Source of the DNA: Pseudomonas yamanorum | GTDB taxonomy: Bacteria > Pseudomonadota > Gammaproteobacteria > Pseudomonadales > Pseudomonadaceae | Direction of reading: 5' to 3' | Assembly: GCF_900105735.1 (NCBI RefSeq) | Contig: NZ_LT629793.1 | Location: 5,890,001-5,954,000 of the forward strand | Length of the DNA stretch: 64,000 bases | Part shown: positions 1 to 7,575 of the stretch, in pieces | Numbering within the stretch: position 1 is the first letter of the stretch | How the letters are laid out: every line of letters starts with the position of its first letter | Position numbers and translations under genes: made by a program | The notes under the pieces: model-generated | Told to the model about the DNA's origin: nothing | The model's input: the letters and a program-made list of their open reading frames with translations, nothing else | The model's database searches: none

Positions 1-1
1 C

Positions 2-1192
2 CTCGCCTCCGGAGAAGGCCGGATCCTGCACTTCGTCGCGCCGGTGGAATCGGTGCTGGTAGCCGAGCCGGGGATTGCCGACCTACAAGTGGTGTCGCCC
101 GGTGTGATCTACATCTTCGGCAAGGCCCCGGGCAATACCAGCCTGATTGCCCTCGGCAGCGACGGCAAACAGCTTGCCAGCCTGAGCCTGGCGGTCAGTA
201 GCGCGTCCCAGGCAGTGACCGCGCCGATGCAGGAATTGCATCCCGGCAATGGCGCGCAGATCAGCGGCGCCGGCAACCGCTTGATCGCCAAGGGCACGGT
301 GCGCAGCGTGGGCGAGGCGACGGATTTGAATGCCTTGCTCAACCCCCAGGGCCAGGGTTTTCAGAGTGCGGTCAACACCACTGAATATGCCGGTGCGGCC
401 CAGGTCAATTTGCGGGTGCGGTTCGCTGAAGTGTCCCGCTCGGAGCTGTTGCACTACGGCGTGAACTGGAACGCCATGTTCAGCAACGGCACGTTTTCCT
501 TCGGCCTGATCACCGGTGGGCCGCTGGCAGCGGCGACTGCGGGTGGACTGGCAGCGGCGGGCAGCGGTTCGGGCAACACCAATATCGACGGCATGCTCGA
601 TGCGTTGCAGGCCAACGGGATTCTGCAAATTCTGGCCGAGCCGAATATCACCGCCATGACCGGGCAGACCGCGAGCTTCCTGGCGGGCGGCGAAGTGGCG
701 ATTCCGGTACCGGTGAATCGGGATCTGGTGGGGATTGAATACAAGTCGTTCGGCGTGTCGCTGCTGTTCAATCCGACCCTGCTGCCCAACGGCCGGATCG
801 CCCTGCAAGTGCGCCCGGAGGTCAGCAGTGTGGTGAGTGGCGGAACGGTGGATTTCGGCAATTTCCATGTGCCGTCGTTCAGCGTGCGCCGCGCCGATAC
901 GCGGGTGGAAGTGGGCAGCGGGCAGACGTTTGCGATTGCCGGGCTGTTCCAGCGTGAGAGCAGCCAGGACATCGAGAAGCTGCCGTTGCTGGGGGATCTG
1001 CCGATCCTGGGCAACCTGTTTCGCTCCAAGCGTTTCCAGCGCAATGAAACCGAATTGGTGATTTTGATCACGCCGTACCTGGTGGAGCCGGTGCGCAGTC
1101 GCACCCTGGCCACGCCGCTGGATGCACAGCCCGCAACCGCCGCAGCGGCGGGGCCGCGCAGTGGTGGGGCGTTTGGTTTCTACATGAATTGA
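2..1192 (+). CDS. rhcC2: T3SS secretin, RhcC2-like (5' end outside window)
   Basis: Outer-membrane secretin subunit, C-terminal part of the split secretin of rhizobial-type T3SS. The frame is open from the left edge, so the start is missing. The first visible residues form a pilus-secretin N-terminal (T2SS-T3SS_pil_N-like) segment ending near SPGVIYIFGKAPGNTS. The secretin core follows, with AEPNITAMTGQTASFLAGGE, a VPxF segment, and the typical end LPLLGDLPILGNLFRSK followed by ETELVILITPYLVEP. Seen alone, the protein would be called a CpaC/RcpA-type (Tad pilus) secretin. The RhcC1 gene at 3.0 kb and the Sct operon make the T3SS assignment preferable. The next gene starts 14 bases downstream. 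Family is near certain; the choice of machine is inferred from context. Confidence 0.8.
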   Translation, partial: LASGEGRILHFVAPVESVLVAEPGIADLQVVSPGVIYIFGKAPGNTSLIALGSDGKQLASLSLAVSSASQAVTAPMQELHPGNGAQISGAGNRLIAKGTVRSVGEATDLNALLNPQGQGFQSAVNTTEYAGAAQVNLRVRFAEVSRSELLHYGVNWNAMFSNGTFSFGLITGGPLAAATAGGLAAAGSGSGNTNIDGMLDALQANGILQILAEPNITAMTGQTASFLAGGEVAIPVPVNRDLVGIEYKSFGVSLLFNPTLLPNGRIALQVRPEVSSVVSGGTVDFGNFHVPSFSVRRADTRVEVGSGQTFAIAGLFQRESSQDIEKLPLLGDLPILGNLFRSKRFQRNETELVILITPYLVEPVRSRTLATPLDAQPATAAAAGPRSGGAFGFYMN

Positions 1193-1206
1193 TGAGGGGG
1201 CATGGC

Positions 1207-1587
1207 ATGAAAGTTTCGCGTTTGTTGATGTGTTTGCCCCTGTTGGTGGTGGGGTGCAAGACGCATCTGGCGCCGGTGTATTACTCACCGCAGTATCAGG
1301 CGGACGGGTTGCCGAGCCAGTGCCAGCAGCCGCCGGCCAAGGATGAGATTGGGTTGGATGAGGATTTCAAGGCGACCTTGCCGTTGGGGTGTGCCAACAA
1401 TTTGAATTTGATGCAGATGGTGGAGCAGCGGCAGGATTTGAATCAGGGGCGGGCCACCGGCCCGGCGATGGCGGCGCCGGTTGGGCGGGCGGCGCAGGTG
1501 TATATCGAGGGGTTTGATCGGGAGCAGTTGCAGCGGCGTCAGGCTCAGCAAGAGGCCAAGGCGGGCGCTCCGGGAGCGGAGAAATGA
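1207..1587 (+). CDS. small lipoprotein next to secretin (CpaD/Y4xK-like position)
   Basis: Predicted 126-residue outer-membrane lipoprotein. The start at 1207 is chosen because GAGGGGG lies 6 bases upstream and gives a classical lipoprotein signal (MKVSRLLMCLPLLVVGC) with the lipobox cysteine at residue 17. The mature part is short, Gln/Pro-rich and ends in a charged helix (EQLQRRQAQQEAKAG). It holds a LGCANNLNLMQMVEQ stretch resembling the CpaD family of Tad pilus lipoproteins. Placed directly after the secretin, it probably assists secretin assembly or outer-membrane anchoring, as the equivalent small lipoprotein after rhcC2 in rhizobia may do. Function is inferred from position and the lipobox. 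Confidence 0.6.
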   Translation: MKVSRLLMCLPLLVVGCKTHLAPVYYSPQYQADGLPSQCQQPPAKDEIGLDEDFKATLPLGCANNLNLMQMVEQRQDLNQGRATGPAMAAPVGRAAQVYIEGFDREQLQRRQAQQEAKAGAPGAEK

Positions 1588-1610
1588 TCCGTCATGCACA
1601 TTCCCCCTTT

Positions 1611-1855
1611 GGGAGCTGGCTTGACTGCGATAGCAGTATTCCAGCCCCAGCAGATCTATCTGTCACACCACAGTCCAACTGTGGGAGCTGGCTTGCCTGC
1701 GATAGCAGTATCCCAGCCCCAGAAGATCCATCTGCCACACCACCGACCCAATGTGGGAGCTGGCTTGCCTGCGATAGCGGTATTCCAGACCCAGCAGATC
1801 CATCTGCCACACCACCATCCAAATGTGGGAGCGGGCTTGCTCGCGAAAGCGGACT
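1611..1855. repeat. tandem 72-bp REP-containing repeat, four copies
   Basis: Copies of GGGAGCTGGCTTG occur at 1611, 1683, 1755 and 1827, an exact 72-bp period. Each unit has a Pseudomonas REP core followed by a spacer (CCAGCCCCAGCAGATC-like). The last copy diverges to GGGAGCGGGCTTGCTCGCG. The period is a multiple of three and no stop codon interrupts the forward frame. The array follows the secretin/lipoprotein gene pair immediately. Confidence 0.85.
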
Positions 1856-1887
1856 GATAGGCGACCAGGATCTTGAAGCTTACCGCG

Positions 1888-2190
1888 TACATATCCATTC
1901 CTGCGGTAACGGCCACTTAGGGTTCCGCTCTTACAGCGGGTCACTTTTGGCAAACGCCCCAAAAGTAACCAAAAGGTCTTTGCCCCACCACTCGGTGCCT
2001 CGCCTAGGCTCGGCATGCCCGCACTCCGGCCCGGCTCCGCGGGTCGCTGCGATGGGCCATCCCTGGCCCAGCGCAGCTAAACCGGCATCCTTGCCGGTTT
2101 ACCCGCTCCACCGTGCCTGCTTGCGGCCATCGTGGTTAACGGGGCCTGATAGATCAAAAGCAAGATCAAAAGCAGGGCAACAGCAAGGTT
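1888..2190. repeat. single arm of the long intergenic repeat
   Basis: About 300 bp beginning CATATCC, then TTCCGCTCTTACAGCG, AAAAGTAACCAAAAGG and GCCCCACCACTCGG, several small hairpins (for example AAACCGGCAT / GCCGGTTT), and an AATCAAAAGC-like A-rich tail. The same arm recurs in both orientations at 20.98-22.89, 30.91-31.74 and 40.73-41.46 kb. Here only one arm is present. It separates the secretin/lipoprotein pair from the convergent TPR gene. Apparent reading frames inside it are not considered genes. Confidence 0.85.
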
Positions 2191-2195
2191 ACCCT

Positions 2196-2960
2196 TTAGT
2201 GCGTATCCACCAGCCCCAACTCGCGCGCTTGCGCAACCGGGTCGCTGATGCCTTTGATGCGGTTGGCTTCGGTGATCAGGCGTGCGCGCTCAGCGGCCGG
2301 AATATCGTCCAGCGGCAAGCTGGCCACTCGCTGTTCGTATCCCGCCAATACCAGCACCAACAACTCATTACGTTGATGCCGTGGCAACGCGCGGGGCGAT
2401 TGGGTGACGGGGGCGATGGTGTCCAACGCCTGTTGGGACTGGCCGCCAAGGGCGTAGGCCAGGGCCAGGTTGCAGCGGCTGTCGAGGTCGTCGGGTTGCA
2501 GGCTCAGGGCTTTGGCGAAGGCGGTTTGTGCCGTCACCGCCTGGCCGTTCAGCACGTGGGCGATGCCCAGTCGGGTGTACGCGACCGGCGATTGGCTGGC
2601 GTCTGCGGCCTGGCCCAGGGCGGTCACGGCGCGTTGGGTTTTGCCCAGTCGCAGTTGCGCGGTGCCCAGGCCCAGCAAGGCTTCGGCGTTGTGCGCCTGG
2701 AGGCCGAGGGCTTGTTGGAAGGCGCGTTCGGCACCGGGCGCGTCGTTGCCGTCGAGCCGTGCCTGGCCGAGTTTGAGCCACAAATCGATGCCGGCGCCCG
2801 GTTGCTGGGCCGCACGTTCGTACAGCGCCGCCGCGCTGGCGTAGTCGCCGCGTTTGTTCAGGTCGTTGGCCAGCTTTACCGAGCGGTCGGAATCGCTCGG
2901 CACAGTACTGGAACAGGCGGCCAGCAACAGGCTGCCGGCAAGCAAAAAGTGTTTGGTCAT
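2196..2960 (-). CDS. TadD-like TPR lipoprotein of the T3SS locus
   Basis: 254-residue lipoprotein with tetratricopeptide repeats. The start at 2960 gives a lipoprotein signal (MTKHFLLAGSLLLAACSS, lipobox LAAC). An alternative ATG 33 bases upstream would spoil the signal. At least four TPR helix pairs follow (for example GDYASAAALYERAAQQP, AERAFQQALGLQAHNAEALL, QTAFAKALSLQPDDLDSRC). TadD proteins of Tad pili share this build and act in secretin localisation. It lies between the two secretin genes, on the opposite strand and divergent from rhcC1 (48 bp apart). A TPR gene between the split secretin genes is also known from rhizobial-like T3SS loci of P. syringae. Likely role: secretin pilotin or assembly factor (inferred). 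Confidence 0.7.
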   Translation of the reverse strand: MTKHFLLAGSLLLAACSSTVPSDSDRSVKLANDLNKRGDYASAAALYERAAQQPGAGIDLWLKLGQARLDGNDAPGAERAFQQALGLQAHNAEALLGLGTAQLRLGKTQRAVTALGQAADASQSPVAYTRLGIAHVLNGQAVTAQTAFAKALSLQPDDLDSRCNLALAYALGGQSQQALDTIAPVTQSPRALPRHQRNELLVLVLAGYEQRVASLPLDDIPAAERARLITEANRIKGISDPVAQARELGLVDTH

Positions 2961-3008
2961 CGTCACAACTCGTTGGGCGAAGGCGGACGTCATGTAAGCA
3001 TATTTTCC

Positions 3009-3575
3009 ATGGCGCTCCTATGTCTGTCGGTGCTGTTTGGCGCCTCGATCGCCCACGCCGACGAAGAGCCCGAATGGTTTGCCAAACCCTACGCCTACGT
3101 TCTGGTGGACCAGGACGTACGCGCCGCCCTCGAAGAGTTCGGCCACAACCTCGACATCCCGCTGGTGCTCTCGGACAAGGTGCGTGGCAAGGCCCGCAGC
3201 ACCGTGCGCGCAGCCACCGCCGGGGAGTTTCTGCAGACGTTGTGCAGCACCAACGGCCTGACCTGGTACTTCGACGGCAACCTGCTGTACCTCAATGCCA
3301 GCGACGAAATCACCACTAAGCTGTTCAAGGCCAACGCCCTGAACCTGGACCAGTTGCAGGCGTATTTGAACAACCTCGATGTGTTCGGCCAGCAGTTGTC
3401 GATGCGCAATGGTCCCGAGGGCGATGAAGTCTTTGTGTCCGGGCCGCCGCCGTACCTGGCGCTGGTCCAGCAGCATGTGGATCACCTGCAACCCAAGGCC
3501 AACCCGCCTGTCGTGGCGCGCGAGCACGGCGTGCGGGTATTTCGCGGTGCCCAGGTGAGCACCGAAACCCCTTGA
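3009..3575 (+). CDS. rhcC1: T3SS secretin N-terminal component RhcC1/NolW
   Basis: 188-residue periplasmic or outer-membrane protein equal to the N-terminal N0/N1 domains of a T3SS secretin, without any pore domain. A signal peptide (MALLCLSVLFGASIAHA) is followed by mature DEEPEWF. The segment up to about residue 95 holds the N0-type fold (VDQDVRAALEEFGHNLDIPLV, LTWYFDGNLLYLNASDE). The next part (LDQLQAYLNNLDVFGQ ... VFVSGPPPYLALVQQHVD) is the N1-type fold. A free-standing secretin N-domain protein is the hallmark of the rhizobial T3SS (NolW/RhcC1), with the pore on RhcC2. The signal has a short uncharged n-region and no clear ribosome site, and the frame is open further upstream, so the exact start is uncertain. 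Confidence 0.85.
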   Translation: MALLCLSVLFGASIAHADEEPEWFAKPYAYVLVDQDVRAALEEFGHNLDIPLVLSDKVRGKARSTVRAATAGEFLQTLCSTNGLTWYFDGNLLYLNASDEITTKLFKANALNLDQLQAYLNNLDVFGQQLSMRNGPEGDEVFVSGPPPYLALVQQHVDHLQPKANPPVVAREHGVRVFRGAQVSTETP

Positions 3576-3606
3576 TTCACCCCAACCCCAGTAAAGGAGC
3601 ATGACC

Positions 3607-3837
3607 ATGTCCGTAACCGCCGTAGACAGCAACCTCGCCCCCGGTGGCGCCAGCCCTGAAGCCAAGTTCAACGCCGCGGTGGATAACGCCAAGAGCGCCG
3701 ACAAACCGGAGATGACCGATGCCGAATTCACCGATGCCCTGATCACCCAGGCGGTCACCATCGGCGGTCAATTCATCATCATGCCCAAGGCGCAGGAAAT
3801 GCTGAATGACGCCATGTCCGATGACGACGAAGAGTAG
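3607..3837 (+). CDS. small acidic protein between RhcC1 and SctI; needle-subunit candidate
   Basis: 76-residue protein ending in a run of acidic residues (MSDDDEE). Two ATGs lie 6 bases apart. AAGGAG ends 7 bases before the second (3607) but only 1 base before the first (3601), so 3607 is chosen. It has no signal peptide, membrane segment or cysteine. The middle is helical (AEFTDALITQAVTIGG). T3SS needle subunits (SctF) are small helical proteins of 70-90 residues commonly encoded next to SctI. Length and position fit, but the usual needle C-terminus is not recognisable. Function is therefore unassigned. It lies 25 bases after rhcC1 and 9 bases before sctI, clearly in the operon. Confidence 0.7.
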   Translation: MSVTAVDSNLAPGGASPEAKFNAAVDNAKSADKPEMTDAEFTDALITQAVTIGGQFIIMPKAQEMLNDAMSDDDEE

Positions 3838-3846
3838 GGCGCACCC

Positions 3847-4284
3847 ATGACCATCAGTCTCGCTGCCAGCGCCACGGCCTTGCCGCCGTCCGCCGGCGCG
3901 GGGCCCGCCGGGGCCTCGCAGAATCTGTTCGAGCACATGGCCAATACGGCCAAGGGCATGCCCGAGGGCGCCAGCCCCCATCAGATCGGCTCGGGCCTGA
4001 TGGAGCGCCTGAACAGTTTTATCGACCGCTCCCGGACCTTTTCCGAGCGCGCCGATTTACTTACCAATAACCCGTCGGCGCCGCCCCAAGTGGCCGCTGC
4101 GGATATTCGCACCACGGGTGCCTCTCCCTCCGCAGAGCCGGGCAAGAAAGTCGCCGAGCAGCAGGTCGACCAGATCGTCCATTCACTGGGCAAGATGTTC
4201 GACTACTCCATCGAAACCCAGATGGTGGTGCGCGGTGCGACGCAGATTTCCGGTTCCGCCAACACGCTGCTCAAGGGTCAATAA
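3847..4284 (+). CDS. sctI: T3SS inner rod protein SctI (NolB/YscI-type)
   Basis: 145-residue secreted/periplasmic rod component linking the SctJ ring to the needle. The N-terminal half is low-complexity, Ala/Pro/Gly-rich. The C-terminal approximately 40 residues carry the conserved feature of the YscI/HrpB/PrgJ family: an amphipathic helix (DQIVHSLGKMFDYSIETQMV) and the terminal motif SANTLLKGQ. In rhizobia NolB/NopB occupies this same place between NolW and SctJ. The start at 3847 follows the previous stop by 9 bases, and sctJ begins 4 bases after its stop. A confident call from C-terminal motif plus gene order. Confidence 0.8.
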   Translation: MTISLAASATALPPSAGAGPAGASQNLFEHMANTAKGMPEGASPHQIGSGLMERLNSFIDRSRTFSERADLLTNNPSAPPQVAAADIRTTGASPSAEPGKKVAEQQVDQIVHSLGKMFDYSIETQMVVRGATQISGSANTLLKGQ

Positions 4285-4288
4285 CGCC

Positions 4289-5071
4289 ATGCCAAGCCCG
4301 AATCGTGCCCTGCGCCTGCTGCTGATCGGCCTGCTCGCCAGCCTCTTGCAGGCCTGCGACATGGACCTCTACACCAACCTCAGCGAGCGCGACGCCAACG
4401 CCATGGTCGCGGTGCTGCTGCGCGACGGCATCCCGGCGACGCGCAAGGTGCAGGACAACGGCCAGTTGAAAGTGGTGGTCGACGAACAACGCTTCGCCGA
4501 AGCCATGACGCTGCTGGACAACGCCGGCCTGCCGCAGCAGAGCTTTTCCAACATGGGCGAGGTGTTCAAGGGCAACGGCCTGGTGTCGTCGCCGGTGCAG
4601 GAGCGGGCTCAGATGATCTATGCCTTGAGCGAAGAACTGTCCCACTCGGTGTCGCAGATCGACGGCATCGTCTCGGCGCGGGTGCATGTGGTGTTGCCGG
4701 ACAATGACCTGCTCAAGCGGGTGATTTCGCCGTCGTCAGCCTCGGTGCTGGTGCGCTACGACCCGGGCACCGATATCAATACGTTGATCCCGCAGATCAA
4801 GACCCTGGTGGCCAACGGTATTTCCGGGCTGAGCTATGACGGCGTGTCGGTGACGGCGATCAAGGCCGCCGTGTCCATCAGCCAGAACCCGGCGCAACCG
4901 CGATTGACGCGCTTCATGGGCCTGTGGCTGTTGGAAGACAACCTCAATCAGGCGCGGTTGCTGTTCGGCGGTTTGCTGCTGGTCGCCATCGGCGCGTGCG
5001 GTGTGTTGGCCCGCCAGCAATGGGCGCGGCGCCAGTCCCAGGCGTTGTATGTGCTCAAGGAGGGTGAATGA
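4289..5071 (+). CDS. sctJ: T3SS inner-membrane ring lipoprotein SctJ (RhcJ/NolT)
   Basis: 260-residue lipoprotein forming the periplasmic side of the inner-membrane ring. Signal peptide with lipobox LLQAC. Then the standard YscJ/FliF core: LYTNLSERDANAMVAVLL, a first ring-building motif, FSNMGEVFKGNGLVSSPVQE, ELSHSVSQIDGIVSARVHVV, and VLVRYDPGTDINTLIPQIK. A single transmembrane helix near residues 220-240 (LLFGGLLLVAIGACGVLA) and a short basic tail complete it. Length and features are complete for the family. The last 4 bases overlap the start of nolU/sctK (ATGA), indicating translational coupling. Confidence 0.95.
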   Translation: MPSPNRALRLLLIGLLASLLQACDMDLYTNLSERDANAMVAVLLRDGIPATRKVQDNGQLKVVVDEQRFAEAMTLLDNAGLPQQSFSNMGEVFKGNGLVSSPVQERAQMIYALSEELSHSVSQIDGIVSARVHVVLPDNDLLKRVISPSSASVLVRYDPGTDINTLIPQIKTLVANGISGLSYDGVSVTAIKAAVSISQNPAQPRLTRFMGLWLLEDNLNQARLLFGGLLLVAIGACGVLARQQWARRQSQALYVLKEGE

Positions 5072-5685
5072 GCCTGGTGGAGCGTTGGCAGGGCCTGATC
5101 GCCCAGCCGTTGAAGTTTGTGCGCGAGCAAAGCCTCGGCGAATGTTTTGGCGAAGGCCTGCCCGCCGAGGTGCTGCAAGCCTTGCACGGGCAGCCGCGTT
5201 TTCGGTCGCGCCTGGAGCAGTTGCTGGCCAGTCATTATCAGTTGGCGCCGCTGGCGCATCTGGTTACGCCACCCGCCGCCGATTTGCCGGTGTTGCTGCT
5301 GAGCCCGGGGCAATTTGAGCGATTGCCCAGGCTGTGTGGCGCGATCTGGCATGCCTCGACCTTGAGCCGGGAGATCCGCCGCGAAGTGGTCAATGAACTG
5401 CGCGAAGGCCTCGGTCAGGAAGCCTTTGCCCTGGCCCTGGCGAACCGGCAGTTGGGCGGCGCGGCCGACCTGCTGCGCGAGCCCGCCGAGTTGATCGACG
5501 CCATCGACCGCGATGGCCTCACCTGTGTCGCCGCCTGGCTGCAGGCCCAGCCCGCCGAGTTGCAAGGCTGGTTGCCCCTGCGTTTTGTCGCACCCAAAGG
5601 CTATAGCGGGCGCCTGCCCCGCGACCTGGAAATTGTCCAGACCGTCGCCGCCCGGTTGCTCGCCGAGGAGCTTGCTCATGAGTGA
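5068..5685 (+). CDS. nolU: T3SS sorting-platform protein NolU/SctK
   Basis: 205-residue cytoplasmic protein of the NolU/HrpD/SctK group, which connects the cytosolic sorting platform to the basal body. No signal or membrane segment. Identification rests on position between SctJ and SctL (order nolT-nolU-nolV in rhizobia), size, and a C-terminal segment (RFVAPKGYSGRLPRDLEIVQ) of the family type. The start overlaps sctJ by ATGA. The end overlaps sctL by 8 bases. Confidence 0.8.
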   Translation: MSLVERWQGLIAQPLKFVREQSLGECFGEGLPAEVLQALHGQPRFRSRLEQLLASHYQLAPLAHLVTPPAADLPVLLLSPGQFERLPRLCGAIWHASTLSREIRREVVNELREGLGQEAFALALANRQLGGAADLLREPAELIDAIDRDGLTCVAAWLQAQPAELQGWLPLRFVAPKGYSGRLPRDLEIVQTVAARLLAEELAHE

Positions 5686-6256
5686 ATTACCCAACCGTCC
5701 CGCCGCCCGGATTTTGCGTGCCGACGAAGCGGCCTTGTGGACCGATGGTTTCGCCTTCGTGCAAGCTGCCAAGGAACACGCCGAGCAGATCAAGGCCGAC
5801 AGCGACCAGTGGCTGCACACCGCACGTGCCGAAGGCTTTGAGAGCGCCCGCCGGGAAGGCGCCGAACAGGTCGCGCAGCTGCTGCTGGAGACCCAGGCCA
5901 AGGTCCAGCATTACCTGGCCGGGCTTGAGGCGTCGCTGGCGGACCTGGCCCTGGGCATCGTGCGTGAAGTGCTCGGCGAGCTGGACGACACCGACCGCGT
6001 GGTGCGTTGTACACGCCAGGCGTTGAGCGCGTTTCGCCAAGGCCAGGCGCTGACCTTGTGGGTGCCGCCGGCCGAAGTGAATGCCCTGCGCCCACAGTTG
6101 CTGAAGGACGGCATCGCCGTGGAGGCCGATGCGCAACTGGGCGCCGGCCAGGCCCGCCTCAGCAGCCCCGCGGGCTCGGTTGAGTTGGGGCTGGAAGCGC
6201 AGCTGCAAACCCTGCGCCGCAGCTTGCTGCCCTTTGCTGAAGAGGGCGTGGCATGA
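5678..6256 (+). CDS. sctL: T3SS stator protein SctL (RhcL/NolV)
   Basis: 192-residue ATPase regulator/stator related to FliH and YscL. The ATG at 5678 overlaps the end of nolU and is chosen over upstream in-frame options lying inside that gene. The N-terminal part is a long charged helix (EHAEQIKADSDQWLHTARAEGFESARREGAEQ), and the C-terminal part is the globular FliH/HrpE fold (LADLALGIVREVLGELDD, VNALRPQLLKDGI, SVELGLEAQLQTLRRSL). It binds SctN and SctQ in the sorting platform. It overlaps sctN by 4 bases. Confidence 0.9.
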   Translation: MSELPNRPAARILRADEAALWTDGFAFVQAAKEHAEQIKADSDQWLHTARAEGFESARREGAEQVAQLLLETQAKVQHYLAGLEASLADLALGIVREVLGELDDTDRVVRCTRQALSAFRQGQALTLWVPPAEVNALRPQLLKDGIAVEADAQLGAGQARLSSPAGSVELGLEAQLQTLRRSLLPFAEEGVA

Positions 6257-7575
6257 ACCTCAATCAACTGCTGCCGCGCCTGACCGAGCGGCTGTCCCAG
6301 GCCCGTTTGCGTCCGATGCAAGGCACGGTGCTGAGTATTCGCGGGGTGTTGCTGCGGGCCAGCGTAGCGGGGGCGAGCATCGGCGAGCTGTGCCACCTGC
6401 GCGACCCGGTGAGTGGCCGCAGCCTCAGTGCCGAAGTGATTGGGTTTGATGGTGATGAAGCGATCCTGTCGCCCATCGGTTCCATGGAAGGCCTGTCGAC
6501 CCGTACGCAAATCATCGCCACCGGCGAAAGCCTCGGTGTGGCGGTAGGCGATGCGCAACTGGGGCGGGTGATCAACCCCATGGGCGAGTTTCTTGATGGT
6601 GACGGTGTACCGCCGACCTTGAACTTGCAGACTTACCCCTTGCACGCCGAGCCGCCGGCGCCGTTCTCACGGCAACTGATCGTACGCTCCATGGCGTTGG
6701 GCATTCGCTCCATCGATGGGTTGCTGACCCTTGCCCAGGGCCAGCGTATGGGCATCTTCGGTGAGCCCGGTGTGGGCAAATCTTCGTTGTTGGCGAGCAT
6801 CATCCGCAACAGCGAGGCCGATGTGATTGTCATCGGTTTGATCGGCGAGCGGGGCAGGGAAGTGCGCGAACTGCTGGACGTGCAACTGGACGCCAGGGCC
6901 CGCGCACGCACCGTTGCTGTCGTCGCCACCTCCGACCGCCCGGCGGCCGAGCGGGTGCGTGCGGCGTTTGTCGCCACCACCCTGGCTGAGTACCACCGCG
7001 ACCAGGGCCGTAACGTATTGCTGTTGATGGACAGCCTCACACGATTCGCCCGGGCCCAGCGTGAGATCGGCTTGGCCGTGGGTGAGCCACCGACACGTCG
7101 CGGCTATCCACCGTCGTTTTTCGCCACCTTGCCCAAGTTGCTGGAACGCGCCGGCCCGGGGCCCACCGGCAGTATCACCGCGCTGTACACCGTGCTTACC
7201 GAAGGCGACGCCGCCAGCGATCCGGTTGCCGAAGAAGCGCGTTCGATCCTCGACGGGCACATCGCCCTCAGTGCCGAACTGGCCCAGCGCAACTACTTCC
7301 CGGCGGTGGACGTGCTGCGCAGTCGCAGCCGGTTGATGGAGCAGGTGGCGGGTGAGGAACATAAACGTCTGGCAATGCGTATCCGAGAACTGATGGCGCG
7401 TTACGGCGAAATCGAAATGCTGATCCGCGTCGGCGAGTACTCCGCCGGCAGCGACCCCCTGGCCGACGAAGCAATCACCCGTCATGGCGCGATTGAAGCC
7501 TTCCTGCGCCAGAACGCCGACGAACCCAGCAGCCCCGAACACACCTTGACCCGCATGCGCCAGGTGCTCGCATGA
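6253..7575 (+). CDS. sctN: T3SS ATPase SctN (RhcN)
   Basis: 440-residue cytoplasmic hexameric ATPase that unfolds substrates and detaches chaperones. Walker A GEPGVGKS is at residues 170-177, the family motif GLIGERGREVRELL follows, and the Walker B strand NVLLLMDS has Asp260. PPTRRGYPPSFFATLPKLLERAG is the conserved substrate-channel region (residues split here for readability: PPTRRGYPP then PKLLERAG). Full length for the family, no frameshift. The stop overlaps a downstream ATG (ATGA at 7572). Its last approximately 35 bases are copied in every unit of the 183-bp array that follows. Confidence 0.97.
   Translation: MNLNQLLPRLTERLSQARLRPMQGTVLSIRGVLLRASVAGASIGELCHLRDPVSGRSLSAEVIGFDGDEAILSPIGSMEGLSTRTQIIATGESLGVAVGDAQLGRVINPMGEFLDGDGVPPTLNLQTYPLHAEPPAPFSRQLIVRSMALGIRSIDGLLTLAQGQRMGIFGEPGVGKSSLLASIIRNSEADVIVIGLIGERGREVRELLDVQLDARARARTVAVVATSDRPAAERVRAAFVATTLAEYHRDQGRNVLLLMDSLTRFARAQREIGLAVGEPPTRRGYPPSFFATLPKLLERAGPGPTGSITALYTVLTEGDAASDPVAEEARSILDGHIALSAELAQRNYFPAVDVLRSRSRLMEQVAGEEHKRLAMRIRELMARYGEIEMLIRVGEYSAGSDPLADEAITRHGAIEAFLRQNADEPSSPEHTLTRMRQVLA

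Noticed and set aside
2..2960. Tad pilus locus
   Set aside because: Secretin, CpaD-like lipoprotein and TadD-like protein alone would suggest this, but no tadA, tadB, tadC, flp or prepilin peptidase is present and the next genes are T3SS.
1584..3008. Frame of rhcC1 is open upstream for about 1.4 kb, back to the end of the lipoprotein gene
   Set aside because: It crosses the tandem REP array and long repeat and lies antisense to the TPR gene. The signal peptide at 3009 is the natural start of RhcC1.
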